From the NCBI RefSeq assembly GCF_016924755.1, contig NZ_JAFFJX010000005.1:186001-250000 (forward strand): 64,000 nt of DNA. Direction: 5' to 3'. Each line of letters begins with the position of its first letter. Position 1 is the first letter of the stretch. The position numbers and the translations under genes were made by a program. Origin of the DNA: Longitalea arenae. Lineage in GTDB: Bacteria > Bacteroidota > Bacteroidia > Chitinophagales > Chitinophagaceae. Below, one piece after another: positions 17,892-28,038 of this stretch. The notes below the pieces were generated by a model that searched no databases, was not told where the DNA came from, and worked only from the letters and a program-made list of their open reading frames with translations.

Positions 17892-18446
17892 TTTGCACAC
17901 AAAAAAGAAGATCCGAAAGCAGTAAAGAAATGGTATGCTGTATATACACATGCCAAATGGGAAAAGAAAGTTGCCTCCTTATTTACCCGCAAGAACATTG
18001 AAAATTATTGTCCCCTCAACCGCGTGCTGCGTCAATGGAGCGACCGCAAAAAAATTGTGTATGAACCCTTGTTTACCTGTTATGTATTTGCCCGCGTAAC
18101 GGAGAAAGAGCGAATAAGTGTATTGCAAACGGATGGCGTTCTCAATTATGTTACCTGGCAGGGTAAACCGGCTGTTATCCGCGACTCTGAAATAGAGGTG
18201 ATCAAAAATTTCCTGCTCGAACACAGCAATGTAAGACTCGAGAAAATTGATGTGGACGTAAATGACAGGGTGCGCATTAAATGCGGCCTGTTCATGGAAC
18301 AGGAGGGGTTGGTAATGGAAGTACTCGGTAAAACAGTGCGGGTTTGCTTGCCAACGCTCGGATATGCCATGCTGGCCGAAATACCAAAGTCGCACGTTGA
18401 GGTGGTAGACAGCAAAGCGAGGGGAGATGAACATTTAATTTCCTAA
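17877..18446 (+). CDS. UpxY-family transcription antiterminator (NusG paralog)
   Basis: About 189 residues. The NusG N-terminal domain starts with KWYAVYTHAKWEKKV and includes YCPLNR and the loop with YVFARV. The C-terminal KOW-type domain spans about residues 130-180, with NDRVRIKCGLFMEQEGLV. In Bacteroides, UpxY proteins bind RNA polymerase and prevent early termination in the leader of their own capsule locus; the position here, first in a long collinear polysaccharide locus behind a 0.9-kb leader, fits that role. Start: the frame opens at ATG 17841, but ATG 17877/17880 is nearer the family start and lies in the repeated element. The export gene follows 17 bp downstream. Confidence 0.93.
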   Translation: MMGEAFAHKKEDPKAVKKWYAVYTHAKWEKKVASLFTRKNIENYCPLNRVLRQWSDRKKIVYEPLFTCYVFARVTEKERISVLQTDGVLNYVTWQGKPAVIRDSEIEVIKNFLLEHSNVRLEKIDVDVNDRVRIKCGLFMEQEGLVMEVLGKTVRVCLPTLGYAMLAEIPKSHVEVVDSKARGDEHLIS

Positions 18447-18463
18447 TTAATATATATATTACC

Positions 18464-19297
18464 GTGAAGTCACTGCACCCAAAAAACAAAACCTTAATTC
18501 ACAGCAAGCCGCCGGGGCGGCTGTTCAATGAAACCTGGCTATGGATGGTACTGCTGGCCGGCGTCTTATGTGCATCCTGTACGAACACAAAGAAAGTGGT
18601 ATACTTTAATGGTATCAGCGACACAGAGATCAGTAATGCCATTGACAATCTGGAGCCTGTTATTCAAAAGAACGATCTGCTTAGTATTACTGTAAGCAGT
18701 CCGAATGCAACCGCCAGCCAGCCTTTCAATACAGCAGTAACAGTATCTACCCAGGCGATAGGATACACCTCCACCCAGGCAACCGGCTACCTCGTTGACC
18801 AGGATGGTTTTATCGACATGCCGATGCTGGGCAGGATCAAAGCGGCCGGTTTAACTAAAAAAGGCCTGAAAGAAAGTATTACAAAGGTTATTACCGACAA
18901 CAAATACCTCTTGTATCCGGTAGTGACCGTTCGTTACCTGAATTTTAAAGTAACGGTGCTCGGCGAAGTTGCCAAACCGATGGTGATCAATGTGCCTGAC
19001 GAAAAGATCAACATTCTCGAAGCATTGGGCTTTGCAGGAGATATGACCGTGTATGCGCGGCGTGATAATGTTACTTTGATCAGGGAAGAAAAAGGATCGA
19101 GGATCGTTAAAAGGCTTGACCTCAATTCAGGCAACTTGTTATCCTCGCCCTACTATTACCTCAAGTCGAATGATATTCTTTACGTAGAACCCAATAAACA
19201 GAAAGTTGCCACTGCTGGTAACACCCGAATTTGGCTGCCGGCTATTTTGAGTGCTCTTTCACTGGCAGTTGTGATTATTGATCGATTAACAAGGTAG
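18464..19297 (+). CDS. polysaccharide export lipoprotein, Wza/BexD-like
   Basis: 277 residues from GTG at 18464, the only start leaving a usable signal sequence; the lipobox is LCASC near residue 39. The poly-export domain (residues about 60-160) contains DLLSITVSS and the segment VDQDGFIDMPMLGRIKAAGLT, followed by an SLBB-type domain with VTVLGEVAKPMVINVPDEKINILEAL. The C-terminal hydrophobic helix (WLPAILSALSLAVVII) is typical of Bacteroidota homologs. It would form the outer-membrane exit for the polymer together with the Wzc-like kinase encoded 2 bp downstream. Confidence 0.94.
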   Translation: MKSLHPKNKTLIHSKPPGRLFNETWLWMVLLAGVLCASCTNTKKVVYFNGISDTEISNAIDNLEPVIQKNDLLSITVSSPNATASQPFNTAVTVSTQAIGYTSTQATGYLVDQDGFIDMPMLGRIKAAGLTKKGLKESITKVITDNKYLLYPVVTVRYLNFKVTVLGEVAKPMVINVPDEKINILEALGFAGDMTVYARRDNVTLIREEKGSRIVKRLDLNSGNLLSSPYYYLKSNDILYVEPNKQKVATAGNTRIWLPAILSALSLAVVIIDRLTR

Positions 19298-19299
19298 AT

Positions 19300-21687
19300 A
19301 TGCAAACTAACAAAAAATCAGGCAATGAAATGAACATCGTTTCAGTTGCCATCAACTGGTACCTGCCATACTGGCCATTGTTCGTTCTGTTGATCATTAT
19401 TGGCCTTGCAGGCGCATGGGCTTATCTCAAGTATTATGCTACTCCTGTTTATGAAACGTATGCGACCATCATGGTAAAAGACGAAAAGAAGGGAGTGGAT
19501 GAATCAGGTGTACTGGAAGCCCTTCAGATCTATCCCACAAAGAACATTGTTGAAAATGAAATGGAGGTCATTCACTCCAGGAAGTTGATGGAAAAGGTGG
19601 TGGACCAACTACAGTTGTATGCGCCCATCTATGAAGCCCCTTATAAAGGGAAAATGAAAGCTACTTCTGCTTACACGAGTTCGCCTATTACTATTTCTGT
19701 AAAAGATCCCCAGGAACTGAAAGAAACGGGCGAGCTGGATGTGCCTATTTCAGTTACTTATTATAACGACAATAATGCCGGGGAATTTAAGGGCCTTTAC
19801 ACAGGAAAGCCCAAGGAAGTAGTTATTGATGGCAAAGTGTATCCATTGGAAAAATGGTGCTCGACCCCATATGGTGAGCTGAAATTTGATTACAACGAAC
19901 GGCTGGCGGAACCGGCAAAGGGGCCATTGTTCTTCCGCCTGTATAAACCAAAAAATATAGCGCCCAGTTTCATCAGCAATCTGGAAGTTCGCGCGGCCAG
20001 TAAGTTATCTACCACCATCACGCTGGTATTCAAAGATGAAGTGCCTCAGCGCGGGGAAGATATTTTGAACAAATTACTGGTAGCTTATAACCTCTTATCG
20101 ATAGAAGAAAAGAAGGGAACTGCTTTTAATACGCTCGAGTTCATAGAAAGCCGGTTAATAAAAGTTGAAAGGGAACTGGACTCTATCGAGAATAAGATCC
20201 AATCGTTCAGAACCAGAGAAGATGTGGTGGATCTTAGCCAGCAAAGCAAACAGTATCTGGATAATGTGGGCAGCAACGACCGTAAGATCGCCGATCTGAG
20301 CATGCAGTTGGCTGCTTTGGACGAGATGGAACGTTATGTTAAATCCAACAAAAACAATGCAGACGATGTGCCTGCCGCAGTGGGTATCAACGATCCGCTA
20401 TTGAGTGACCTGATGCAGAAATTATATAATGCCAAAGTCGAATACGGTAAGCTGATGAATACAACTGCCGAGAACAATCCATTCGCTTTAGCAGTTGCCA
20501 AGGAAATTGAACAAACGCGCCCGCTCATTCTTGAGAAATTAAGATCACACCGGATCAACCTGGAAGCCAGCAAAAAAGACCTTACCGCCATTAGCGGTAA
20601 CTATAATTCCATGCTGCGGTCCATTCCCCAGAAAGAAAGGGACCTGATGAATATCAGTCGTGAGCAGGTGATAAAGAAGAGTATCTATAATTACCTCCTC
20701 GAAAAAAGGGAGCAAACGGCGCTGGCCAGTTCATCTGCCGTTTCCGACAGCAAGATCATCGATTATGCAAAGTCGAACCTTACGCCCGTAAGTCCGAAGA
20801 AGTCGCTGGTTTATTTTGCGGTGCTGGCCGGTGCTATCGGTTTGGCCATCGGGTTGGTATCAGCCCGCGAAATGCTGAACAAGAAGATCCTGTTCCGCTC
20901 TGAAATAGAATCTCTCACTTCGGTTCCGGTGATCGCAGAACTTGCGGCCAATAAAGAAAATGAATCCCTGATCAAGTCGGGCTCCAAAGTATCAGTGGTA
21001 GCAGAACAGTTCAGGCACCTGCGGGCCGCCATCGGATTGATCGGCCGGCAAAAAGAAATGAAAGTGAAGCGGATCCTGATAACCTCCAGCATTTCTTCAG
21101 AAGGAAAGACCTATATAAGCACCAACCTGGCCAGAAGCCTGGCCCTGGCGGGCAATAAAGTGGTGTTGGTTGACCTCGACATCCGCAAGCCAAAAACATC
21201 TACGATCATGGGTGTGGTTGATAAACCAGGTGTAGCCGATTTCCTGGAAGGAACAAAAGAGCCGGAAGAGATCATCGGCAGCAGCATGGATTCGAATTTA
21301 TACATTGTGAGCGCCGGCAGCGGCATAGATAATGCCAGGGAGCAGATATTGAGTGGCCGGTTGAGTGTTCTGCTGAACTACCTCAATGCCAATTTCGATT
21401 ATGTGATCCTGGATGCCTCACCCATTGACCCGGTATCTGATTCTTATGTATTGTCTGATTACTGCGATATAACCCTGTTTGTAATGCGGCATGGACGCAC
21501 ACCTAAAGCCATGGTGCAGATCCTTGACAATAACAGCAAATTCAAGGCACTGAAAAATCCGCATATCGTCTTTAATGGCATCCGCTCGAGGGGCATTAAA
21601 GGTATGTATGGTTACAGCTATGGTTATGGCTATGAAAACGTATACCGCGAAAAGCCGAGCAGGAAATCAAAATTGCAACGGGTATAA
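19300..21687 (+). CDS. polysaccharide co-polymerase / tyrosine autokinase, Wzc-like
   Basis: 795-residue inner-membrane protein that sets chain length and couples polymerisation to export. Residues 23-45 form the first membrane segment, and a long periplasmic region with coiled coil (about 270-450) follows. The second membrane segment lies near 500-520 (VYFAVLAGAIGLAIGLV). The cytoplasmic BY-kinase has Walker A at about 597-605 (SSISSEGKT), Walker A' as VVLVDLDIRKP, and a C-terminal tyrosine cluster GMYGYSYGYGYENVY as the phosphorylation site. No Wzb-type phosphatase gene is in the window, so it must lie elsewhere if present. It is the third gene of the locus. Confidence 0.95.
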   Translation: MQTNKKSGNEMNIVSVAINWYLPYWPLFVLLIIIGLAGAWAYLKYYATPVYETYATIMVKDEKKGVDESGVLEALQIYPTKNIVENEMEVIHSRKLMEKVVDQLQLYAPIYEAPYKGKMKATSAYTSSPITISVKDPQELKETGELDVPISVTYYNDNNAGEFKGLYTGKPKEVVIDGKVYPLEKWCSTPYGELKFDYNERLAEPAKGPLFFRLYKPKNIAPSFISNLEVRAASKLSTTITLVFKDEVPQRGEDILNKLLVAYNLLSIEEKKGTAFNTLEFIESRLIKVERELDSIENKIQSFRTREDVVDLSQQSKQYLDNVGSNDRKIADLSMQLAALDEMERYVKSNKNNADDVPAAVGINDPLLSDLMQKLYNAKVEYGKLMNTTAENNPFALAVAKEIEQTRPLILEKLRSHRINLEASKKDLTAISGNYNSMLRSIPQKERDLMNISREQVIKKSIYNYLLEKREQTALASSSAVSDSKIIDYAKSNLTPVSPKKSLVYFAVLAGAIGLAIGLVSAREMLNKKILFRSEIESLTSVPVIAELAANKENESLIKSGSKVSVVAEQFRHLRAAIGLIGRQKEMKVKRILITSSISSEGKTYISTNLARSLALAGNKVVLVDLDIRKPKTSTIMGVVDKPGVADFLEGTKEPEEIIGSSMDSNLYIVSAGSGIDNAREQILSGRLSVLLNYLNANFDYVILDASPIDPVSDSYVLSDYCDITLFVMRHGRTPKAMVQILDNNSKFKALKNPHIVFNGIRSRGIKGMYGYSYGYGYENVYREKPSRKSKLQRV

Positions 21688-21711
21688 TATTCTATTTCCA
21701 AAAAAACAGGT

Positions 21712-22800
21712 ATGAAAATATTGGTTACAGGAAGCGCGGGTTTTATTGGTTACTTTCTTACCAAAAAACTCCTGGAACGGGGCGACGAAGTGGTAGGTCT
21801 TGATAATATCAATGATTATTACGACGTGAATTTAAAGTATGCCCGTTTGGCTCAGAATGGTATCGATAGAACCGGTATTGAATGGAATGTAGCAGTACAA
21901 AGCCATAAATACCTTAATTACCGGTTTGTTAAAATGAACCTGGAAGACAAAAAGAACATCCAGCGGCTTTTCAAAAAAGAAAAATTCGATATGGTGGCGC
22001 ACCTGGCTGCACAGGCAGGGGTACGAAATTCCATCAATAACCCGGATGTATATATTCAGTCGAATGTCGCCGGCTTCCTCAATATTTTAGAGGCCTGCAG
22101 GCACAATAACATCCGCCACCTGGTATATGCAAGCTCTTCAAGTGTATATGGTTTAAATGAACAGATGCCTTTTTCTGTTAAACATTGCACCAATCACCCG
22201 GTTTCAATATATGCCGCTACCAAGAAGTCGAATGAGCTGATGGCCCATGCATACAGCTACCTCTTCAATATGCCCACCACAGGTATGCGCTTTTTCACCG
22301 TGTACGGTCCCTGGGGCCGCCCCGATATGGCCTATTATCTTTTTGCAGATGCCATTATGAAAGAACAGCCCATCGTGGTGTTCAATGAGGGCAAAATGAA
22401 AAGGGATTTTACATATATCGACGACGTGGTGGATGGTATTGTACATGTATTGGATCAGCCGGCTACGCCGGCTTCCTCATGGAGTGGGCTCAGCCCTGAT
22501 CCTTCCTGCTCACCGGCGCCCTACCGCGTTTATAATATCGGCAACGACAGTCCCGTGGAGCTAATTGATTTTATTGCGGAGATAGAAAAGAACTGCGGTA
22601 AAAAAGCAATTATTGAAATGAAAGAGCAGGAGCGAAGCGATGTGTTAACCACCTGGGCAGATATAAACGAACTGGTAAACAATTTTTACTACAGGCCTAA
22701 CACGCCGATACAGACCGGATTAAGCAAATTCATTCAATGGTTCAGGGAATACTATGCATTTGAGCAGTTGGAAATGAACCAGGTTAACACCATTTATTAA
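21712..22800 (+). CDS. NAD-dependent sugar epimerase, UDP-glucuronate 4-epimerase-like
   Basis: 362-residue extended SDR acting on a nucleotide sugar in the cytoplasm. The Rossmann motif TGSAGFIG is at residues 6-13; the catalytic residues are Y167 and K171 (IYAATKKS) with the Ser in ASSSSVYG. The N-terminal DNINDYYDVNLKYARL is characteristic of UDP-glucuronate 4-epimerases, which make UDP-galacturonate. The reaction is inferred from this resemblance; a related hexose epimerase is possible. All catalytic residues are present, in contrast to the epimerase homolog at 35803-36825. It is followed 10 bp later by the flippase gene. Confidence 0.92.
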   Translation: MKILVTGSAGFIGYFLTKKLLERGDEVVGLDNINDYYDVNLKYARLAQNGIDRTGIEWNVAVQSHKYLNYRFVKMNLEDKKNIQRLFKKEKFDMVAHLAAQAGVRNSINNPDVYIQSNVAGFLNILEACRHNNIRHLVYASSSSVYGLNEQMPFSVKHCTNHPVSIYAATKKSNELMAHAYSYLFNMPTTGMRFFTVYGPWGRPDMAYYLFADAIMKEQPIVVFNEGKMKRDFTYIDDVVDGIVHVLDQPATPASSWSGLSPDPSCSPAPYRVYNIGNDSPVELIDFIAEIEKNCGKKAIIEMKEQERSDVLTTWADINELVNNFYYRPNTPIQTGLSKFIQWFREYYAFEQLEMNQVNTIY

Positions 22801-22810
22801 TAACGCTGCA

Positions 22811-24406
22811 ATGATTGAAAAACCGATAATAAGTAAACCCTCTGAAGATCTTGGAATTAATGGAGGAAAGCGCAGGGAGAACCTGAAGCAACGTGCCTAT
22901 CTGAATACATTATCCAGTGTGATAGATTATACAGCAAACCGGCTCTCCGGTTTGCTTGTTAACCCATTTATCATTACCGGGTTGGGAACTTCTTTATTTG
23001 GCATCTGGCAAATGTTAGGTCAGTTTACCGGTTACGTAAACATTGCCGATACAAGGTCGTCGCAGGTGCTCAAATGGACGGTTGCACAAAAGAAGGACGT
23101 GGCTACGGTAGAGGAACTCAGAAGTGATGCTGGTGCCGCTTTTGTCGTTATGTTATTTGTAATGCCGGTGATTTTGATCGCTGGCAGTATTATCGCCTGG
23201 TACGCCCCCTATATAACCCATGCCGATAAAGCGCATTATACGCTGGTGCGTATTACCTGCTCACTGCTCATCTTTTCAATCCTCGTTTTTAAGTTCTTTG
23301 AATTGTTCGAAGCAGTACTCCGCGGAATGAACCTTACTTTCAAACGCATGGGTTTCCGGGCAGGCATCGTGCTCCTGGGTGGCGGATTAAAAGTACTCGC
23401 ATTGATCGGAGGCTGGGGCCTGATAGGTCTCGCTGGCGTACACCTGGTAGAAAGTTTACTGATCGGTCTTTCGTTTTATATAGTGGTGAAAAGAAATGTA
23501 GACTGGTTCGGCTTCAGAATGCCTACCCGTTCGAATGTATTCCGGTTTGGTAAATTAAGCGCCTGGTACCTGGCCGACTCAGGCGCCAATATGGTAAATA
23601 CCAATAGCGATAAACTTTTACTGGGTATTGTGGCTGGTCCGGTTACCGTAGCCTATTACTCCCTCACGAAATTTATCCCTGCCGCATTACAGGGGCTGAT
23701 CAACCGGCTGATCCTGGGCATTATGCCCGGCATAGGAAAGCTGCTTGGCCTGAAGGAATATGATAAAGTAAAAAGCGTAAGAAAAAATATAAACCGCATC
23801 TCCCTGCTGCTGACAACGGCCTTTGGAACGACCATTATTATTTTCAATCAGTCGTTTCTGAGTGCCTGGGTAGGAAATGACCATTTTGCCGGTCATACGG
23901 CCAATGCGCTGATCATGCTCATGACCATCCAGGACACCTTCGTACGAAACGATGCCTGTATCATCAGCGCTACCCTTGATATCAAAAAGAAGGTATTTCT
24001 TACCCTTATCGCAGGCGCTTTGTTCGCCGCCTTCGGAATTGTACTGGCGAATAAGATGGGTATTGCCGGTCTTTGCATCAGCATGATGATAAGCAGGTTG
24101 TTCCTGTTTCTCGGGCAACGGAAAATACTTTCTGACCTCATGAAAACCGAGGCGCAGCCGGCTATGGCGGTGAGCTACCGGCCATTGATAACTGCCCTTT
24201 TAATGCTTGGGGCGGCCATTTGGCTCGCGACTGCTGCCGGCACAATGGGCATTTATCAAATGATCGTATTGGCGCCTGTTGCCTTTGTAAGTTCTCTGGT
24301 GCTGTTTTACATGATCGGACTGAGCCGCGGAGACCGGCTGGAATTCCGGCATATAATCGCTTCCATAAAATTCTTCAAATCGGATACTGGCTTCAGCAAA
24401 AATTAA
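22811..24406 (+). CDS. polysaccharide flippase, Wzx-like (MATE/MVF fold)
   Basis: 531-residue integral membrane protein with about 12-14 hydrophobic segments. It resembles polysaccharide biosynthesis proteins that move lipid-linked repeat units across the inner membrane (Wzx/RfbX type). Useful landmarks are the N-terminal RAYLNTLSSVIDYTANRLSG, the mid-protein GNDHFAGHTANALI and the basic loop KLLGLKEYDKVKSVRKN. The first 30 residues are hydrophilic and cytoplasmic. Position between the epimerase and glycosyltransferases supports the role. Paired with the Wzy-like gene at 25587, it indicates a Wzx/Wzy-dependent pathway. Confidence 0.9.
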   Translation: MIEKPIISKPSEDLGINGGKRRENLKQRAYLNTLSSVIDYTANRLSGLLVNPFIITGLGTSLFGIWQMLGQFTGYVNIADTRSSQVLKWTVAQKKDVATVEELRSDAGAAFVVMLFVMPVILIAGSIIAWYAPYITHADKAHYTLVRITCSLLIFSILVFKFFELFEAVLRGMNLTFKRMGFRAGIVLLGGGLKVLALIGGWGLIGLAGVHLVESLLIGLSFYIVVKRNVDWFGFRMPTRSNVFRFGKLSAWYLADSGANMVNTNSDKLLLGIVAGPVTVAYYSLTKFIPAALQGLINRLILGIMPGIGKLLGLKEYDKVKSVRKNINRISLLLTTAFGTTIIIFNQSFLSAWVGNDHFAGHTANALIMLMTIQDTFVRNDACIISATLDIKKKVFLTLIAGALFAAFGIVLANKMGIAGLCISMMISRLFLFLGQRKILSDLMKTEAQPAMAVSYRPLITALLMLGAAIWLATAAGTMGIYQMIVLAPVAFVSSLVLFYMIGLSRGDRLEFRHIIASIKFFKSDTGFSKN

Positions 24407-24418
24407 AACCTTATACAA

Positions 24419-25549
24419 ATGAAGATGTTGTTTGTGGCCCCTCGTTTTCATACCAACCAGGTGCAGTTGATAAAGAAGCTCCTGGAAGAAAAGCATGAAG
24501 TTACATTTCATGTAGCCAACATAGGACCAACCGAAGACCATAGTCTCATAACACCAGTCACATTTAAACAAAGCAAGCTGTCGGTACTCACCGAAAAGAT
24601 CTTTGGAAAAGGCGCATCTACCAGAAAAAATTATTTCCCCAATCCATGGAGGTACTGGCAGGTTTTTAAACAATTGAATCCTGAAATGGTAGTGATCCGT
24701 GATCCCTATAAATTGTTTTCCCTGATGGCCGCCCTGTATGCGAAGATGACAAAAGCCAGGATCGTGTTTTATACCCAGGAGAATTTATACCGCTCCAGAT
24801 CATGGCGCTTGCGGTTAAAACAAAAATTGACCATTCGCTTCTTTAAGGCAGCCTGGATGACCCCGATAAAAAGCAACAACTCCGGGAATAACAATGCGCT
24901 GAAGTATATGTATTATGTGCCACTGCCTGTGGCGGTAACTGCTGAGGAAAAATTCAATAACCACATAGCAAACGAAGGGCCAAAAATATTAATGGTGGGT
25001 AAATATCACCAGGAACGAAAAAAACACCTTTTGTTTATACGGGCACTCAGCAAATTGAAGAACCAGTACCGGTTTACCGCAACGATCGTTGGCGAATGTG
25101 CAACAGCCGCGCAGCAACTTAACCTGAATACAATTAAGCAGGAGGTAGACAGCCTGAAAATGACTGGTTTGATCGACTTTAAACAGAATGTGCCTTATCA
25201 TAAAATGGCCGACCTCTATGCCGCCCATGACATTTTTGTACTGCCGGCCATTAATGAACAATATGGCGTATCGGTGAATGAAGCAATGGGCTATGGCCTG
25301 CCGGTGATTTGCACGGATACCTGCGGCGCTAAATTCAATATAACCAATGGGCAGAACGGATTTGTTGTAAAGTCGGATAACCTCGATGACCTCGCTGCCT
25401 CGTTGGAAAAACTTATTTCCGATTATCAGAAATTAAGTCAGATGCGGGCGCAGTCACTGCAATACGCCCGGGAAAATTTGAGCGTCGATACCTTTTATTC
25501 GAAGTTTACCCAATTGACCAGGGAGCGTTTTTCAATCGCGATGAGCTAG
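24419..25549 (+). CDS. glycosyltransferase family 4-like protein
   Basis: 376 residues, GT-B fold. The C-terminal half shows the family nucleotide-sugar site: ILMVGKYHQERKKHLLFIRA begins the domain, and the retaining GT4 motif reads PAINEQYGVSVNEAMGYGLPV with the two glutamates spaced as usual. The N-terminal acceptor domain starts MKMLFVAPRFHTNQ. It would add one sugar to the lipid-linked repeat unit on the cytoplasmic side; donor and acceptor cannot be read. It is the first of four glycosyltransferases here, 12 bp after the flippase gene. Confidence 0.92.
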   Translation: MKMLFVAPRFHTNQVQLIKKLLEEKHEVTFHVANIGPTEDHSLITPVTFKQSKLSVLTEKIFGKGASTRKNYFPNPWRYWQVFKQLNPEMVVIRDPYKLFSLMAALYAKMTKARIVFYTQENLYRSRSWRLRLKQKLTIRFFKAAWMTPIKSNNSGNNNALKYMYYVPLPVAVTAEEKFNNHIANEGPKILMVGKYHQERKKHLLFIRALSKLKNQYRFTATIVGECATAAQQLNLNTIKQEVDSLKMTGLIDFKQNVPYHKMADLYAAHDIFVLPAINEQYGVSVNEAMGYGLPVICTDTCGAKFNITNGQNGFVVKSDNLDDLAASLEKLISDYQKLSQMRAQSLQYARENLSVDTFYSKFTQLTRERFSIAMS

Positions 25550-25586
25550 TCCCTGTATCATTTAACCACAAAAAGGGGAAGCCTTA

Positions 25587-26825
25587 ATGACACCGTTTTT
25601 TTTATTTCTTCAGTTTGTATGCTTTTATGGACTTGGCATTTATGTGATACTTAAAAAAGGCGAGTTAAGTATTTTTTATCTGCCTGCCTTGTTCTTTGTA
25701 GAAAAGATCGTTGGTACGCTTAGTCCGGCTTTTTTGTATTACGGCCTTATAAGTTTTATTGTACTGTTACTTGTTGTAAAAAATGCTTCTTTATTCCGGA
25801 ATAATATCTTTTCCTTCCTGTTGATCGTATATTTTTTTGCTTTATTGACCCAGGCAGAGAACCTGACCCTGATAAGGCCCTTCTTCTTCTCTGTTATCTG
25901 GTTGTTTTTGCTGATTGCGGTAATTCCCTCCATTTATGCAAAATATAGCAGGGAAGAGATCTTTAAAGAATTGTGTAATGCCTGTTTCCTGATCCTGATA
26001 CTGTTTATAGCCAATGCCCTCGTATCAACAGTATATAAGTTCTCGCCCATGGGCATGTATGGTATCACAAAAGGCATCATGTATGGCAATCTTTGGGCGG
26101 CTGCGTTCAATACCTTGTCTACGGCATTATTTGTAGTTTTTTTAAAAGGGGTCACCGAACGCAGGCACATGTATGTTATTCTCACCGTCGTTTCCATGTT
26201 TTTTATTATGCTCACGTTACGGCGGACAGTTATGGCCCTGAGCGCTTTCGGCATCGTTGTGGGTATGTTAACATTAATGACCCAAAAGAAGGCCAAGATG
26301 GTATTTGTAATGATGAGTTTGATCGTTTTAACCGGTTACATCATTTATACCAATACAGATTTTATGCAGGAGTTCAACGAACGCGTTGAGCTGCGTAAAC
26401 TCGATGACCGGGCACTGGCCGAAGAAAAACGATTCATAGAATATGACTTACTGTACAACGATATGTTCGTGTACAATGCATATAGCCCCTGGTTTGGGTT
26501 TGGTCTGTTCAACAGCGCCGGCAATTATGGTAATGGTTTTCTGGGCGACAGAAGCCTGCATGGCGATATTCCTAATTTACTCCATTCAAGCGGATTGATC
26601 GGTGTGCTGCTGTACCTGCTGATGATTGGCACCGCATTCGCCCAGGCGATCAAAGCTTCAAAGCAATACATTGATAAATTAATAATTCTTTTTTGTTCAG
26701 GGTCCTTCCTGGTTTATACGGTTACCGGCCGCTACACCGAGATAGCTTCAACATTGTTGTTATTTCTCGTACTGATGATCCCTTTAGCGAAAGATGAGCC
26801 GCCTGCGGAAGAGACAGAAGTGTAA
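25587..26825 (+). CDS. O-antigen polymerase-like membrane protein (Wzy-like)
   Basis: 412-residue integral membrane protein with about 10-12 hydrophobic segments and a larger periplasmic loop around residues 265-335 (DFMQEFNERVELRKLDD to GDRSLHGDIPNLLHSSG). That loop followed by a membrane segment is typical of O-antigen ligase/polymerase proteins, and NLLHSSGLIGVLLY resembles the conserved HN/HS motif. In a Wzx/Wzy pathway it would join repeat units in the periplasm. Sequence conservation in this family is low, so the assignment relies on topology and position among glycosyltransferases. Confidence 0.85.
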   Translation: MTPFFLFLQFVCFYGLGIYVILKKGELSIFYLPALFFVEKIVGTLSPAFLYYGLISFIVLLLVVKNASLFRNNIFSFLLIVYFFALLTQAENLTLIRPFFFSVIWLFLLIAVIPSIYAKYSREEIFKELCNACFLILILFIANALVSTVYKFSPMGMYGITKGIMYGNLWAAAFNTLSTALFVVFLKGVTERRHMYVILTVVSMFFIMLTLRRTVMALSAFGIVVGMLTLMTQKKAKMVFVMMSLIVLTGYIIYTNTDFMQEFNERVELRKLDDRALAEEKRFIEYDLLYNDMFVYNAYSPWFGFGLFNSAGNYGNGFLGDRSLHGDIPNLLHSSGLIGVLLYLLMIGTAFAQAIKASKQYIDKLIILFCSGSFLVYTVTGRYTEIASTLLLFLVLMIPLAKDEPPAEETEV

Positions 26826-26856
26826 TTGATTCTTATCTAACAAACTACTTACAACG

Positions 26857-28029
26857 ATGGCCAGATTTTTATTTTACGACGACAAGCTCATCAATCTTAT
26901 GATGCAGGAAGAAAAGCCTTGTGGTGGTTCAGCCGTTCAATCGTTTGCATGGATGATGGGGCTGCTGGAGGAAGGGCAGGAGGTATATGTAATGACCAAT
27001 TCGCCCGGGAACAAATCACTTAAGGAAGAGTGCAGCAAGATCAAACTGGTTCCTATGTATGAACCCAACAAAGGACTGCGCTGGCTGCGCTGGCTTTATT
27101 ACCGCCTGCCACATACCTATAAGGGTATAAAAGCAGCGAAGCCCGATTATCTGTATGTTGGTATTCCTGCATGGACCTCTTTCTTCCTGGGCATCATTTG
27201 CCGGATGTTGAAAATTAAACTGATCCACCGCATCTCCAGCGACATCCAGTTGGATAAACGTTTTCGAAAAGATAATTCCGCCATCCATCAGTTCCTGTTA
27301 AACCAGGGCTTCCGGCTTTCTCACCATATCTTATGTCAGAACAATTATCAGTTGATGATGGTCGGAAAAAAATTTCCCGATAAATCGGCTATAAAGATCT
27401 CCAACCCTTTTTATGTAAAAAGCCAGGAGCCTGTTGACCAGAGTTCACGGCGCTATATAGCCTGGGTAGGTATTTACCGCTACCCGAAGAACCTGAAAAT
27501 GTTATTTGAGATAGCCAGCATTTTGAGAAACGAGCGGTTTGTCATAGCGGGGAAAGAAAGCGCAAAAACGGATACGGAGACCAGTTATTACCTGGAAAAA
27601 TTAAAACATTTACCGAACGTGTCCTTTTGCGGATACCTGCAACGTGACCAGGTTATGCCCTTTATTGCGAATGCCAGGTTTTTATTGAACACATCGCGCT
27701 ATGAAGGCTTCAGTAATACGTTTCTGGAAGCACTGTCTGTGGGAACGCCGATCTTATCAGGCGTGAATGTAAATCCGGATTCCATTATTTCGAGGTATAA
27801 TCTTGGCATCATTTACAATGATGTGTTCGATCTGTGCAAACAATATGCTTCCATAACTCCTGAACTGTACCAGCTGATGTCGGATAATGCAAGATCCTAT
27901 GTGGCGCACAACCATGGCTACAAATTGATGGCCAGGAACCTGCTCAGGTATTTGTCAGAAATGGATCGAATACCCTATCGAAGTAATAACCGCCTGATAA
28001 AACTGACCGATCAGGCTACACATGCATAA
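26857..28029 (+). CDS. glycosyltransferase (GT4-like)
   Basis: 390 residues. The start MARFLFYDDKLINLMMQEEKPCGGSAVQS includes the glycine-rich donor loop seen in GT-B enzymes. The C-terminal domain begins YIAWVGIYRYPKNLKMLFEI and carries the family E-x7-E motif in SRYEGFSNTFLEALSVGTPI. It is cytoplasmic, without membrane segments. Donor sugar unknown. It lies 31 bp after the polymerase gene and 9 bp before the next glycosyltransferase. Confidence 0.9.
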   Translation: MARFLFYDDKLINLMMQEEKPCGGSAVQSFAWMMGLLEEGQEVYVMTNSPGNKSLKEECSKIKLVPMYEPNKGLRWLRWLYYRLPHTYKGIKAAKPDYLYVGIPAWTSFFLGIICRMLKIKLIHRISSDIQLDKRFRKDNSAIHQFLLNQGFRLSHHILCQNNYQLMMVGKKFPDKSAIKISNPFYVKSQEPVDQSSRRYIAWVGIYRYPKNLKMLFEIASILRNERFVIAGKESAKTDTETSYYLEKLKHLPNVSFCGYLQRDQVMPFIANARFLLNTSRYEGFSNTFLEALSVGTPILSGVNVNPDSIISRYNLGIIYNDVFDLCKQYASITPELYQLMSDNARSYVAHNHGYKLMARNLLRYLSEMDRIPYRSNNRLIKLTDQATHA

Positions 28030-28038
28030 TTCAATAGT